Positions 1 to 11,252 are shown, numbered from the stretch's first letter. The stretch: DNA of 64,000 bases from Bathynomus jamesi (GCA_023014485.1 JAJOZX010006164.1:1-64000), one strand, 5' to 3'. Notes: generated by a model from the sequence alone, not told the origin. Numbers and translations: made by a program.

Positions 1-77
1 TGAGTGCTTCTCACATAGGATTGTGTTCGTTCCTCCTCCCCCCCCCCCCCCCTTTTTTTACTCTAGTTACGCCCCTG
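1..77 (-). mobile_element. possible MITE terminus (partial)
   Basis: Read on the minus strand from 77, the sequence starts CAGGGGCGTAACTAG and runs into a poly-T/poly-C tract. This start resembles one end of a short hAT-like non-autonomous element. The other end lies outside the window, so no target duplication can be checked. Confidence 0.35.
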
Positions 78-321
78 ACGAGGGTAAATTCACCACATTG
101 GCGATTTTGCGATTGTTCCACGAATGAATAATTCAACCCTCCCCCAACCAGAGACAACTTGATGTACCAAATTCCCATACCCCTTCGTACGCTCAAAATG
201 TGGTTATTTTCAATGCGTGGTCTTTGCGTTATGTGCCCCTCGTAACAAACAACAGTCAAAATTTAAACGCGTCCTATCTCAAAAACTGGTTTGGCGAGTT
301 CGCCCCTCGTACTCACGACGC

Positions 322-370
<49 letters not shown>

Positions 371-1058
371 GTTCGCATAGAAATATAAAATTCTCAAAAA
401 AGCATAAAAAATTACTAATTAGTAACAGCGCTTTTGTTTTTTGTTTTTTATTATGTCGCCAAAAAGAATGAAATATTCGATTATAAAAACAGAATACTGT
501 ATTACCAATTAGTAATTTTTTATGCTTTTTAGAAATTTCACGTTTCTAGGCGAACTTTTTTCAAAACCTGGACAATTGTGGAAAAATTCTCTATTTCTCC
601 AAAAAGTATAATTTAAAAGAAAAACCCGGAAATTTCCAATTAGTAATTTTTGGGGGTTTTGTTTTCTGAGTTATATTTATTTATTTTTTTCTTTTAGTGA
701 AATGAGTAAAATTTGAAAAAACGAAATTCAAAATATTATTTATTTTTGTGGGAACTTTTTCCCCCTCAATTGTGGTTCATTAGGGTTTATTTTCCGATTT
801 TTCATTTTTTTTTTTTTTTCGTTGGTGTGTAGCATCACATTTTGTATTTAGTTCTCATCCACTCGAGGAGAGTTTTAAAGGTTCCTGAACAGTGTAACGT
901 GATTATATAATGCAGAAAAGGAGGTTGTTTTACGAAGTCCCTTGTAAAATTAAACAAAAAAAAGTGTTTCTTTGTTCATATCCATATTTCTTCTTAAGCT
1001 TAAAAAATATAACCAACCTCAAATGATTGATTTTAGTACACTAAATAATAAACTTAGG
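78..1058. other. AT-rich intergenic DNA with (TA)n
   Basis: There is no supportable gene here. A (TA)n tract lies near 324-371. Short repeats of the form AATTAGTAA(T) recur near 415, 505 and 637. The open frames present are short, AT-driven and lack recognisable protein signal. Confidence 0.6.
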
Positions 1059-1276
1059 TAGTGGTTTCTTAACCCCTGGTTCGCGACCCAAAATTGGGTC
1101 GCCAAGCCATTTTGATTAGGTCAGTAATTGTCATTTATCATTTATGTTATCCCTAATCCCTTTACCATTAATTATTTATTTTATTATCTATTACGAATGA
1201 ACTGGTTTGAAGGCATGGGTCGCCGAGTTAGCCCGCAACCAGAATTTGGTCGCAGCCTCAACGTCAAGAACCACTG
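1059..1276. mobile_element. hAT-type MITE
   Basis: The termini are inverted (TAGTGGTTTCTTAAC at the left, GTCAAGAACCACTG at the right) and match the common hAT end CAGTGGTTCTTAA. The flanks aacttagg and aactaagg form an 8-bp target duplication with one mismatch. At 218 bp it has no coding capacity, so it is non-autonomous. Confidence 0.8.
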
Positions 1277-1284
1277 AACTAAGG

Positions 1285-2567
1285 GAATAGATCAACAATA
1301 AGAAATTGATTTATTAAAATCGCAACCTTTTATCCTGATGAAGAGATTAAATAGGCGAGAAGTTGCATTTCTAAAAAATTCATTACTTTTTATCTTTAAT
1401 ATTCTCTTAATTCAACTTCTCTCACTTGAGAATATTCACCTAACACATATTAATCTACAGGGTAGCCATAAAGTTCCTTTGAATGAAAAGTCAGGGCAAC
1501 ATACAGCTATGCTGTAATTTCACTGCAAAGGGGCTTTGGTGGCTACTCTGTATAGTTATGGAGGATTTCTACCAAATAAAGCCACTATTTTTCCATAACT
1601 TTATTTCGTTTGAAATACAGTATAATTACGTGTCCCAATTGGGACAGGTCAAATTCCATCTTAATTTTGTAAAAAACTATTTCAAAGCGCTTAATTGAAA
1701 GAAAATGACCATAATTACTGTTTACACGTAACTCCCGCATAGCAATTTCGTATTTTTGTCGGTAAGTTTGATGTAACCAACGTGTACTTTGGTAATTTAT
1801 ACTGTACCTGTGATGAGGCTGTGAAGTCATCGTAATTTTATTTTGTCAGCGACTTTCATGTAACTTTGGTACGTGTACTTCTCAGTAACAAACATTTATT
1901 TCATGTGAACGAACATATTTGAAAAAAAATGAAATGACAAAATTAAATAAAACATTTTTTATATGATTGTAAATGACATAACGATACTTAAAAAAAATTA
2001 ACTTATAAAATTTAACAGTACACATATAGATATTTCCTAATTTGCATAAATTATAAATATTTCAAAGAAATTGAAATTATTAAATTTAACGAAGAAAAAT
2101 ATTTATATATTTAAATTTTACTGAAATATTTATTTAATATTTACTTGCCTTTCTGTAATACAATAAACTGAATTCTATCAATTTAGTCTAACAAGCTTCC
2201 ATGCTTTCTAACGGCATATTAATATCATATCAGCTATCCAAATTGTATCGAAAATTGTATTGCAAATTAAAAAAACTATCTCTCTGTTTGAAGATATAGT
2301 AAAATTTTATGTAATAATAATTAAGCTTTTGAATTTTAAATTTTAGATTTTTATCTAAACTTGTCTTCTTACAAATCTTTCTTTCAAGTTTAATTGGTTC
2401 AAATATTTTTAATTTATTTTAATTAGTTTAATAGATCATATTAAATAAACCACTTGCGGGCTTCGCATACAACATTTTATTTTGGTTCTTAGAACAATGA
2501 CGAACTATATATACAAAGTTAGAATTTACATGCAGTAAAAAGCTATTTTTTAGGTTTTTATCCTATT
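1285..2567. other. AT-rich intergenic DNA
   Basis: No gene, RNA or complete repeat is recognised. Base composition is very AT-rich, especially 1900-2450, and the open frames look like chance. Confidence 0.5.
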
Positions 2568-2686
2568 TATATGTCGAAAAGGGTTCTAGGACAGTTCATA
2601 CCAGGACAGCTCATACCAGGACAACTCATACCCGGACAGCTCATACCTAGGACAACATACCCGGACAACTCATACTAGGAGTGACC

Positions 2687-2898
2687 CAGAGCTGGGCATT
2701 TGCGGCATATTTTGCGGTACTGCGGTACTTGCGTACCACCGCACTACCACCCCGGGCCCCCATAACGCAGTACCGCAAAGGATCGCTGAAAGTACCGCAG
2801 TACCGCTACCGCATTCAATTTCCGCGTACCGGTTTGGTACCGGTTTGGTAGTGCAGCAGTACCGCAGTACCGCAATATGCCGCAAGTGCCCAGCTCTG
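2687..2898. mobile_element. nested palindromic MITE
   Basis: The ends are inverted copies (CAGAGCTGGGCATTTGCGGC and its complement). The interior consists of repeated GCGGTAC/GTACCGC motifs in opposite orientations on the two sides. It interrupts a minisatellite array. The CAGAGCTGGGCA tip resembles hAT MITEs, but the 8-bp flanks do not match, so the class is tentative. Confidence 0.6.
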
Positions 2899-3207
2899 CC
2901 TAGGACAACTCATACCTAGGACAACTCATACCTAGACCAGAAAAAAAAATGAAAAATTAATGAAACATTTATTTTGTAAAATTAAAAATTAAATTTAAAC
3001 ATTTAGAATTCATGCAAGTTATTAATGAAAAACATTTTGAAATGAAACATTATTTTTAAAATTAATGAAAATATTTATTTTGTAAAATTAAAAATTAAAT
3101 TTAACATTAAATTTCATGCAAGTTATATATATATATATATATATATATATTGGCCAGTTAGGTTCATTGAATGCCCGGTTAGGTCAACTGAATACCCGGT
3201 TGGGTTC

Positions 3208-3345
3208 ATTGAATGCCCGTAGGTCAACTGTACGCCCTGACGATTGGTTAGGTTTAGTCGTGATATTTCATTAAAACTAACGAAAATATCACGACTAAAC
3301 CTAACCATTCATCAAGGGCGTACAGTTGACCTAACCGGGCATTCA
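3208..3345. repeat. long hairpin, unit 1
   Basis: Arms of about 60 bp are nearly perfect complements centred near 3276. The core arm contains GGTTAGGTTTAGTCGTGATA and its complement. The loop is only about 14 bp. Confidence 0.75.
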
Positions 3346-3888
3346 AATTTTAGCCTATGTAATAATGGTTCTCTATTTATTATATGTGTTGCAATAAATA
3401 ATAAATTTGTTGTGTAATGTTTTCTTATCTTATTTTGGCTAATTTGCAGAGTTTAAACTTTCGGGGTGGATATAGATGAAAGATCAACATTGGGGTGGTA
3501 ATTGTTGAAGAGAGTATGAGTTGTCCTAGGTAATGAGTTGTCCTAGGTATGAGTTGTCCTAGTATGAGTTGTCCTAGGCTAGACAACTCATACCTAGGAC
3601 AACTCATACCTAGACCAGAAAAAAATGAAAAATTAATGAAAACATTTATTTTGTAAAATTAAAAATTAAATTTAAACATTTAGAATTCATGCAAGTTATT
3701 AATGAAAACATTTTGAAATAAAACATTATTTTTTAAAATTAATGAAAATATTTATTTTGTAAAATTAAAAATTAAATTTAAACATTTAAATTTCATGCAA
3801 GTTATATATATATATATATATATATATAATGGCCAGTTAGGTTCATTGAATGCCCGGTTAGGTCAACTGAATACCCGGTTGGGTTCAT

Positions 3889-4030
3889 TGAATGCCCAGT
3901 TAGGTCAAATATATACGCCTTGACGATTGGTTAGGTTTAGTCGTGATATTTTCATTAAAACTAACGAAAATATCACGACTAAACCTAACCATTCATCAAG
4001 GGCGTACAGTTGACCTAACCGGGCATTCAA
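3889..4030. repeat. long hairpin, unit 2
   Basis: This is the second copy of the hairpin at 3208-3345, with the same core and small differences in the outer arms. It shows that the hairpin belongs to the repeated unit. Confidence 0.75.
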
Positions 4031-4318
4031 ATTTTAGCCTATGTAAATAATGGTTCTCTATTTATTATATGTTTGCAATAAATAATAAATTTGTTGGTTA
4101 ATGTTTTCTTATCTTATTTTTGGCTAATTTGCAGAGTTTAAACTTTCGGGTGGATATAGATGAAAAGATCAACATTGGGGTGGTAATTGTTGAAGAGAGT
4201 ATGAGTTGTCCTAGGTATGAGTTGTCTAGGTATGAGTTGTCCTAGGTATGAGTTGTCCTAGGTATGAGTTGTCCTAGGTATGAGTTTGTCTGGTGTGAGC
4301 TGTCCGGTCACGGTCGAA

Positions 4319-5913
4319 AAGTCAGGGGTCACTTTCCTTTGCCTCCGTAATTGTGTTGAAAAAGAGTATATTGTAAACAAAATAAATAATAATTCTTTAT
4401 TTTTCAAAAGATAAGTACAGAAAATATACAGAACGATTGTTACAGTAAGATGATATGGATTGTGTGTACTCTAAACAGCCATATTTGAGGCAAAAAGAAT
4501 TGCCTTTTATGTCAAAAATTATTCACATTCATTATACACAGTTTATATATATATTTTTTTATGCGGGAAGGAAGGGCCAAGTGCAAATATATTATATACT
4601 GTATATATGATCATGACATTTATACACAGCTCTATTCGGATTCCATCTTCAATAATTAATAATATAGTGACATATACATTGGGTACGCTGAATTACATAT
4701 CACTTGCAAACACTGTCGACAAGGTTCGCAAGTTTCAAATTTCAAATCTTGCAACACCTCACCCTGAATAACATATCACCCCAAACTATGATAGCAGCCT
4801 TGCCTTCCGCACCCTCGCCAATTCTGCATACTTGGCAAACATGATCCACATGCCTCAAACACTGTCGACAGTGTTTGTTAAGCGATACGTAATTCAGTGC
4901 TGCGCGCAGACTTTAAAAACTGCATTACTCTCAAACATTGTCAACAGGGTTTGAATATACTGTTGTGTATATATATTATATATGTATATATATGATCATG
5001 ACATTTATACACAGCTCTATTCGGATTCCATTTTCAAATAATTCATTAATGTACATTGATTGTTACTTGGACGTAAAATGAACAAATAATTGCTAATCAA
5101 CTTTAAAAGAATACGTTTCAAAGACATTTTTAATTTAGAAAAAAAAAAAAAAAGTAATTTATGCATCACACTATTTCTTTCTTTAAAATTTTTAGGAAAA
5201 ATGAAGATATGGAGACAAAGATAAAGAGAAAAAAGGATATTATTCACCCTAAATGTTATTTTTTTTTTAATAAAGAACAAAAAGGTGACTGTAGAATGTG
5301 TTTCGTCTTTTAAATTTTGTTTGAAGATTATTCCACGCATCAACTTATTCGTATGAAAGGAATCGTGCCTGATATTTCGGGTAAGTTAAGTTTTCAGGAA
5401 TATCTTACTTTAAATTCTTTCAACAGTTTGCATAATTAACTCAGGAGCTCCCTTATAAAATATTTAAAAAAAAAAAAATTTAATCTTTATCGAAAAGAAT
5501 ACGAGCAAAAGTTACAATTTTTAGATATTTGATATGACGTTAATATATTCACAGCATTCTCATCTGTATATGCCGTTGGAAACATTGGGGCTTTTGAGGC
5601 AAAATTAATGGTATTTAGTTTATTTATACATAATAAAAGGGAAAGTGTCAAGTACAGTATAACAATAATAATAATAATAATAATAATAATAATTATAATA
5701 AATACAATATAAATTTACAAAATGTTACATAATTTTAAATTAAAAAATTTATTGTACATTTATTAGAAAAAATAAATGAAGTTTAATAAATAAATATAAA
5801 GAAATAAATTACGAAATTAAAAGTGTTTAATGAAATTTGCATATATTAAATAGTTGATTATAAAATCGGAACTTTATTGCTTATGGTTAAAATGGCAGTG
5901 TGAACTATATGCA
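4319..5913. other. intergenic DNA with a direct repeat and ATA tract
   Basis: No gene is recognised. A direct repeat of about 43 bp containing GATCATGACATTTATACACA occurs near 4608-4650 and 4991-5033. Variants of CAAACACTGTCGACA recur near 4707, 4856 and 4933. An (ATA)n tract lies at 5661-5702. Confidence 0.5.
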
Positions 5914-6658
5914 TCAGAAGGAGCTAATTAAGTGCTTTTTTAGTGATTTGCGATATGCATGAGGATTGCAGTCAATACATCTGCTCCTTTGGAAGAAAGT
6001 GCATTTCCTAGTTTCTATTGTATAGTTGGGTTTGTTATAAAATCCCTGAGATCGGTGTTTTAATATTAGTATATTTGATGGGGGCTGATTGCTCTTTAAA
6101 TTCGGTAATGTATGCTGATTTTTATTGATAACTTTGAGCATACTGACAGCAATAATGAATGTGTATGATCATTTAGTTTTAAAATATTTAGTTCCTAAAC
6201 ATTGGGAAAGTGTCACTTTCTCTGTTCTCATTATTCAAGAGAGATCACAGACATTTTTTATGAATTACTTCCAAAGGATTTTTATATATTTCTTTGAGCT
6301 GTAAAGCATATAATAAATGTGAATGGATGAAGGAATAATATAGGGTAGGAAGTGCGTTTTGAGGAAGGGTCTTTTTCGTTTAAATAATATTTTGGACTTG
6401 ATAGTTGTACATAACTTGAAATTAGTTTTTTGTCTAAATTAATGTCGAGTACTTAACCTCATTCACCCTTGCAAGAATAGTATTCCCAATTTTTATTTGA
6501 CAGTTTGTAGTAATACATTTTGTGGCAATACTCATATAAGATGACTTTGTCAGGTTCAATAAGAGTTTATTAGCACACATCCATTTATATACATTTTCTA
6601 ATTGCCTGTTCGCTTTATTAATCAGAAAGTCTGCGTTATGATGAGAAGAAGTAAGTGT
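5914..6658 (-). pseudogene. LINE reverse transcriptase fragment
   Basis: Read on the minus strand, 6658-6434 encodes a segment typical of the region after the RT catalytic site (motifs ANRQLENVYKWMCANKLLLN and IGNTILARVNEVKY). The frame at 6141-5914 ends in RKSLKKHLISSF, which resembles the C-terminus of non-LTR reverse transcriptases. The intervening part is out of frame. The fragment is cut at 6658 exactly where the Polinton terminus begins, so the Polinton appears to have landed in an existing LINE. The missing upstream part of the RT is not present at the element's other flank. The exact LINE clade cannot be assigned. Confidence 0.6.
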
Positions 6659-7110
6659 AGTAGTATAGCCGCAAAAGGGAGAGTGCAAGAATGTTGCAGG
6701 TTATTATGTAATGTTGCAAAGGGGTGGGGTTGTTGCAAAGGGGGATGGTGGTTGTTGCAAATGGGGGTTGTTGCAAAGGGTTTTGTTGCAAAGGAGGGTT
6801 GTTGCAAACGGGGTGGGGGGAAAACTTGGAGGCGGCGTTATCCCCAAGAGAAAGGAGGAGGAGAGAAAGGAGGAGAGGTGTTCACCTGGCAGGAGCCAAG
6901 TGCACATTAAGACTTCAGCCGAGTTGGCGTTGTTTTATAGGCTCCTAATCAGCCAGTTGGCGTAATTGGCTTGAGTTGCCAGATACCGCGATACCATTGT
7001 ATACATTATTTATAGACTCCTAATCAGCCAGTTGGCTGTAAATGGTTGTCAGATACCTCTTTTTAGCAGTATTATTGCATACATTATTATTATATACGTC
7101 TAATCAGCCA
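6659..7110 (+). repeat. left terminal inverted repeat, copy 1
   Basis: It is the inverted counterpart of 24198-24657. From the tip it holds a unique segment to about 6718. A G-rich minisatellite of GTTGCAAAGGGG-like units follows to about 6810, then a GGAGGAGAGAAAGGAGG purine tract. The inner part repeats the phrase CTAATCAGCCAGTTGGC three times. Confidence 0.9.
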
Positions 7111-7320
7111 AGGGGGGAGAGGTACACATGCAGGAGGTACACACACATACGCACACATGCAGGAGGTACACATCAGTAGTTACACATGCAGAGAGAGAGC
7201 TGAGGAGGGAGAGAGACGCCTGTAGGAGAGAGAGAAGAGAGAGCCTGAAGGAAGAGAGAGAGAGACGCCTGTAGGAGAGAGAGAGAGAGTAGTTGCCTTT
7301 AAGGCATATTATTTTCGTTT
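7111..7320. repeat. subterminal minisatellites and GA tract
   Basis: CACATGCAGGAGGTA units give way to units of GAGAGACGCCTGTAGGAGAG and pure (GA)n. The same array, with different copy number, follows the left terminal repeat of copy 2. Confidence 0.8.
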
Positions 7321-7521
7321 TCCTAACCTAAGAGGCCACTAAGGGGTTTACCAAAGGGCCAAAAAAAGAAGGACCAGAGGTCCTTGCTCGGCTGGAGCCG
7401 AGCTGGGAATGAGTCTTCACCAGCTTCTCGATCTTTTATAAGCCTCTATTCTGGCTGAGTTGCCAGATCACGCCTTGTATTGGGGTGCTGAGTTGCCAGA
7501 TCGCACCATGTATTCTAATAA

Positions 7522-7714
7522 GCATTGTGTACCACAATATGGTAGATGAATTAAATAATTACACACTTAATTGAAATATAGATGTATAGTGTTTTACAAT
7601 AGATGTATATAGTGGATTATATGCAAAATATAACATTAACTTGAGCTTCCTTGAAGTTGAACTTATCGAAACAAATAACGTAGTTATCCATAATTCAACC
7701 ACCATAGAAAACAG

Positions 7715-7779
<65 letters not shown>

Positions 7780-8193
7780 CATTGTGTACCACAATATGGT
7801 AGATGAATTAAATAATTACACACTTAATTGAAATATAGATGTATATAGTGTTTTACAATAGATGTATATAGTGGATTATATGCAAAATATAACATTAACT
7901 TGAGCTTCCTTGAAGTTGAACTTATCGAAACAAATAACGTAGTTATCCAACCAACCATAGAAAACAGAATTATATATATATATATATATATATATAGCAT
8001 TGTGTACCACAATATGGTAGATGAATTAAATAATTACACACTTAATTGAAATATAGATGTATATAGTGTTTTACAATAGATGTATATAGTGGATTATATG
8101 CAAAATATAACATTAACTTGAGCTTCCTTGAAGTTGAACTTATCGAAACAAATAACGTAGTTATCCAACCAACCATAGAAAACAGAATTATAG

Positions 8194-8247
<54 letters not shown>
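7522..8247. repeat. tandem repeat of about 220-257 bp with (TA)n
   Basis: Three units start with GCATTGTGTACCACAATATG at 7522, 7779 and 7997. Each ends in a (TA)n tract of variable length. Copy 2 holds two units. No coding function is seen. Confidence 0.85.
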
Positions 8248-8249
<2 letters not shown>

Positions 8250-9170
8250 TACCAAACGTATATTATTTTAAACTATACGTAAACCACAATATATATATTT
8301 ATAGTTAATCAGTTGGAAGAATCAAACATATAAAATAACAATATGTTTATATAGATATTCAATTGGAAGATTCAAAGACGGAACAAATAACGTAGTTATC
8401 CAACCAACCATAGAAAACAGAATTATAGAACGATGCAATTCGAAACACATGAGCTCATCCCCTGCGAAGAAAATTGAAAAACGAAATTTAAAGAAACGAA
8501 GAAAGTTGGAAATAACCAAAAAAATTATCTAAGCTGCATCAATATGTATAACGTTGCAGTATTCGCTTGAAGAAAGGAGAGGTTGCAAACTCTACTTGAA
8601 TAAATGTAATTACCTAAACTGCACGCGAAGGAGTTTAAATAGATCCAGCAAATAAAGCCTTTGAACAATGATTTCATGTTTCAGAAAGATTTACGCGTTA
8701 ATAGAATTAGTAAAGTTACCCAATAAATAAATCGTTAGACAGAAATGATTTTTATAAGGGATACCCAACTAATAGCAAACGTGAATAAAGAGTTCCAATT
8801 CATGTGAATGAGATAACTAAAATTTTAGTTATTGTATTATCATAAGACTACATCAATATTTACTATAAATACGAGTATATTTAATATTCTTCATTAACAA
8901 AAGCTTTAAAACCAGATCTCTAAAATATTTTCATGATTTCCGATTTCGAAATTCTTCATCCCTGCGAAGAAAATTGAAAAACGAAATTTAAAGAAACGAA
9001 GAAAGTTGGAAATACCCAAAACATAATCCGATAGAGGAAAGGATTTCCGAGAATCTGCCCAACTCGGTCGACCATATTTTACCTTTCTACGAGTCAAATC
9101 AAACAAAACCTCACCTCACTCCTTGTTTTCAGCATTCATTCATTTCACGTGTTTTATTGTGAATTTCATC

Positions 9171-9205
<35 letters not shown>

Positions 9206-9262
9206 CTTTGGATAACCTTTGGTTAGCTTCCGCCCGAATTGTTCATTCTGACGAAGGTCAAG
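8248..9262. other. Polinton subterminal AT-rich DNA
   Basis: No gene is recognised. A block of about 55 bp beginning CCTGCGAAGAAAATTG occurs twice (8460-8515 and 8961-9015). A (TA)n tract lies at 9173-9202. Copy 2 lacks part of this stretch, approximately 8145-8680. Confidence 0.6.
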
Positions 9263-9269
9263 CTTTCCA

Positions 9270-9875
9270 CTCCACCTTAGACCTACAGTTTAACGTGGAA
9301 CCATCAACAGCCCAGCGTCTTAACCACTAGGACACGTAGGGTACCCATTTATCTGCCAACCACTTTCTTTTATTATGTGTAATGACCACCTTAGACCTAC
9401 AGTTTAACGTGGAACCATCAACAGCCCCAGCGTCTTAACCACTAGGACACGTAGGGCCCATTTATCTGCCAACCACTTTCTTTTATTATGTGTAATGACC
9501 ACCTTAGACCTACAGTTTAACGTGGAACCATCAACAGCCCCAGCGTCTTAACCACTAGGACACGTAGGGTACCCATTTATCTGCCAACCACTTTCTTTTA
9601 TTATGTGTAATGACCACCTTAGACCTACAGTTTAACGTGGAACCATCAACAGCCCAGCGTCTTAACCACTAGGACACGTAGGGTACCCATTTATCTGCCA
9701 ACCACTTTCTTTTATTATGTGGAATGACCACCTTAGACCTACAGTTTAACTCCGAACCATCAACAGCCCCGCGTCTTAACCACTAGGACACGTAGGGTGC
9801 CCATTTATCTGCCAACCACTTTATTTTATTATGTGTAATGACCACCTTAGACCTACAGTTTAACGTTGAAACCGA
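9270..9875. repeat. 117-bp satellite with tRNA-like segment
   Basis: Six starts of ACCTTAGACCTACAG occur at about 110-118-bp spacing. Read on the minus strand, each unit contains GTGTCCTAGTGGTTAAGACG, which resembles the D-arm/box A part of a tRNA gene. The array may therefore derive from a tRNA-related SINE. Copy 2 has four starts. A diverged version lies at 38760-39030. Confidence 0.8.
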
Positions 9876-10140
9876 ATGTTATTTTTAAAATATAATTATG
9901 ATATATTTCTTTATACCCTCTCGATTACATTAGTGACTAATGATGCGGGAAATTGAGTAAATGGAAATATTATTTTCTCGAAAACTATGGGTGATAGAAA
10001 ACTTCTGAAACCATATTTGGAATCAATATCAAAAGTTCTATACGAATCACCAAATAATTTTCAAAGGAGAATAAGAGCATTAATTCTATTAGTGAAAATA
10101 TAAAGATGCAATTACTCGTCCGTACCCGTTATAGCGGAAT
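9876..10140. other. non-coding spacer before early promoter
   Basis: This is AT-rich sequence without a credible frame, conserved almost unchanged in copy 2 (about 52678-52940). It may hold upstream control elements. Confidence 0.5.
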
Positions 10141-10149
10141 GGTACACGT

Positions 10150-10250
10150 CATAGCTCCACCCAGCTACATCGGCAGCCAATCACGACGAACATCTGGTCT
10201 TTTGGGCGGAGCTTGGCGAATGTGCATATAAAAGGGGATATTTTCAGTTG
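10150..10250 (+). promoter_or_regulatory. early gene promoter: CCAAT, GC box, TATA
   Basis: CCAAT lies at 10177-10181, a GGGCGGAGC GC box at 10204-10212 and TATAAAAG at 10227-10234. Together they sit 65-125 bases upstream of the early ATG at 10299. The order and spacing resemble an RNA polymerase II promoter of a nuclear DNA virus. TCAGTT at 10244 and TCAGTG at 10275 look like arthropod initiators, but neither is ideally spaced from the TATA box. The start site is therefore open. Confidence 0.7.
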
Positions 10251-10298
10251 GGAGTAACAGTAGCTATTTTCGCATCAGTGAATAATCATTCCTCAACC

Positions 10299-11252
10299 AT
10301 GGACCTGTACGTCTCCCCAGATTTGTATGAAGAAAGTGATACTGCAGCATTAACCGCAATTAGTCTTTTCAATGCGATTGATTGTGGCGAATTATTTTCG
10401 ACGCAAACCGTAGAAGATATTTGCAGTGACGCTCCTTACAATCCGACGCAAGGGACTACCATAGAAATGTAAGTGTCCATAATTCGATTTATATATATAT
10501 GGAGAGTTGTAGTATTTCGTCAAATAGATACTAGTCAAAAATGTCAATCAATGTTATTTCCCCATCATGCTAAAATCGAAATTGGTAATCGAACCAAAGA
10601 TATCTTCACATAATGGGGATCTGTCTGTATACTCTGTATATGTTTTAAAAGCATTATTCCTTTAAGGTCCGATGAGGATTTGACACGTGTTATACAATCT
10701 TTTGAAGAACCTCGGAATATGGATGATATACTGATCAGTCAGCAGTGTCACACATCCTCCACCATGGACCTGTACGTCTCCCCAGACTTGTATGAAGAAC
10801 GTGATACTGCAGCATTAACCACAATTAGTCTTTTCAATGCGATTGATTGTGGCGAATTATTATTTTCAACGCAAACCGTAGAAGATATTTGCAGTGACGC
10901 TCCTTACAACCCGACGCAAGGGACTACCATAGAAATGTAAGTGTCTATAATTAGAATTTTATATATATATGGAGAGTTGTAGTATCTCGTCAAATAGATA
11001 CTCGCCAAAAATGTCAATCAGTGTTATTTCCCCATTATGCTAAAATCGAAATTTTTATGGCGTTCACTCCTCGAACCAAAGATATCTTCACATAATGGGG
11101 ATCTGTCTGTCTGTATACTCTGTATATGTTTTAAAAGCATTATTCCTTTAAGGTCCGATGAGGATTTGACACGAGTTATACAATCTTTTGAAGAATCTCG
11201 GAATAGGGAGGGTATACTGATCAGTCAACAATGTCACACCGAAATAATGTAA
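10299..11252 (+). CDS. spliced early gene with two IxCxE motifs, copy 1
   Basis: The ATG at 10299 has a strong context (AACCATGG). Three exons are predicted: 10299-10468, 10667-10936 and 11153-11248. All donors read AT|GTAAGTG and all acceptors TTTAAG|GTCCGATG, and all junctions are phase 2. Exons 2 and 3 are 270 and 96 bases, both multiples of three, so any can be included without breaking frame. The predicted product is about 180 residues and acidic, and contains IDCGE twice (10377-10391 and 10842-10856). This resembles the LxCxE retinoblastoma-binding motif of small DNA tumour virus early proteins; related elements (adintoviruses) are reported to carry such oncoprotein-like genes. Exon 2 arose by duplication of exon 1 plus part of its leader. 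If the last donor is not used, translation stops at 11250-11252. No homologue is recognised by overall sequence, so the function is inference. Confidence 0.65.

Larger units (their letters stand above)
2568..4318. repeat. minisatellite-armed foldback repeat, two tandem units
   Basis: Arrays of a 16-bp minisatellite (TAGGACAACTCATACC and variants) flank the region. They read one way at 2590-2690 and 2897-2935 and the opposite way at 3515-3580 and 4198-4290, giving inverted arms. Two similar units of about 660 bp (about 2940-3520 and 3617-4200) each contain an AT-rich stretch, a (TA)n tract and a long hairpin. GGTTAGGTCAACTG-like motifs recur around the hairpins. No coding region is seen, and the class is uncertain. 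Confidence 0.6.

Noticed and set aside
6602..6965. Overlapping frames on both strands across the terminal repeat (rich in Cys, Gly, Gln)
   Set aside because: They are translations of the GTTGCAAAGGGG minisatellite; the same happens at 24341-24688 and 50181-50655.
9270..9875. Regular spacing reminiscent of a CRISPR array
   Set aside because: The whole unit is repeated, with no variable spacers; it is a satellite in eukaryotic DNA.
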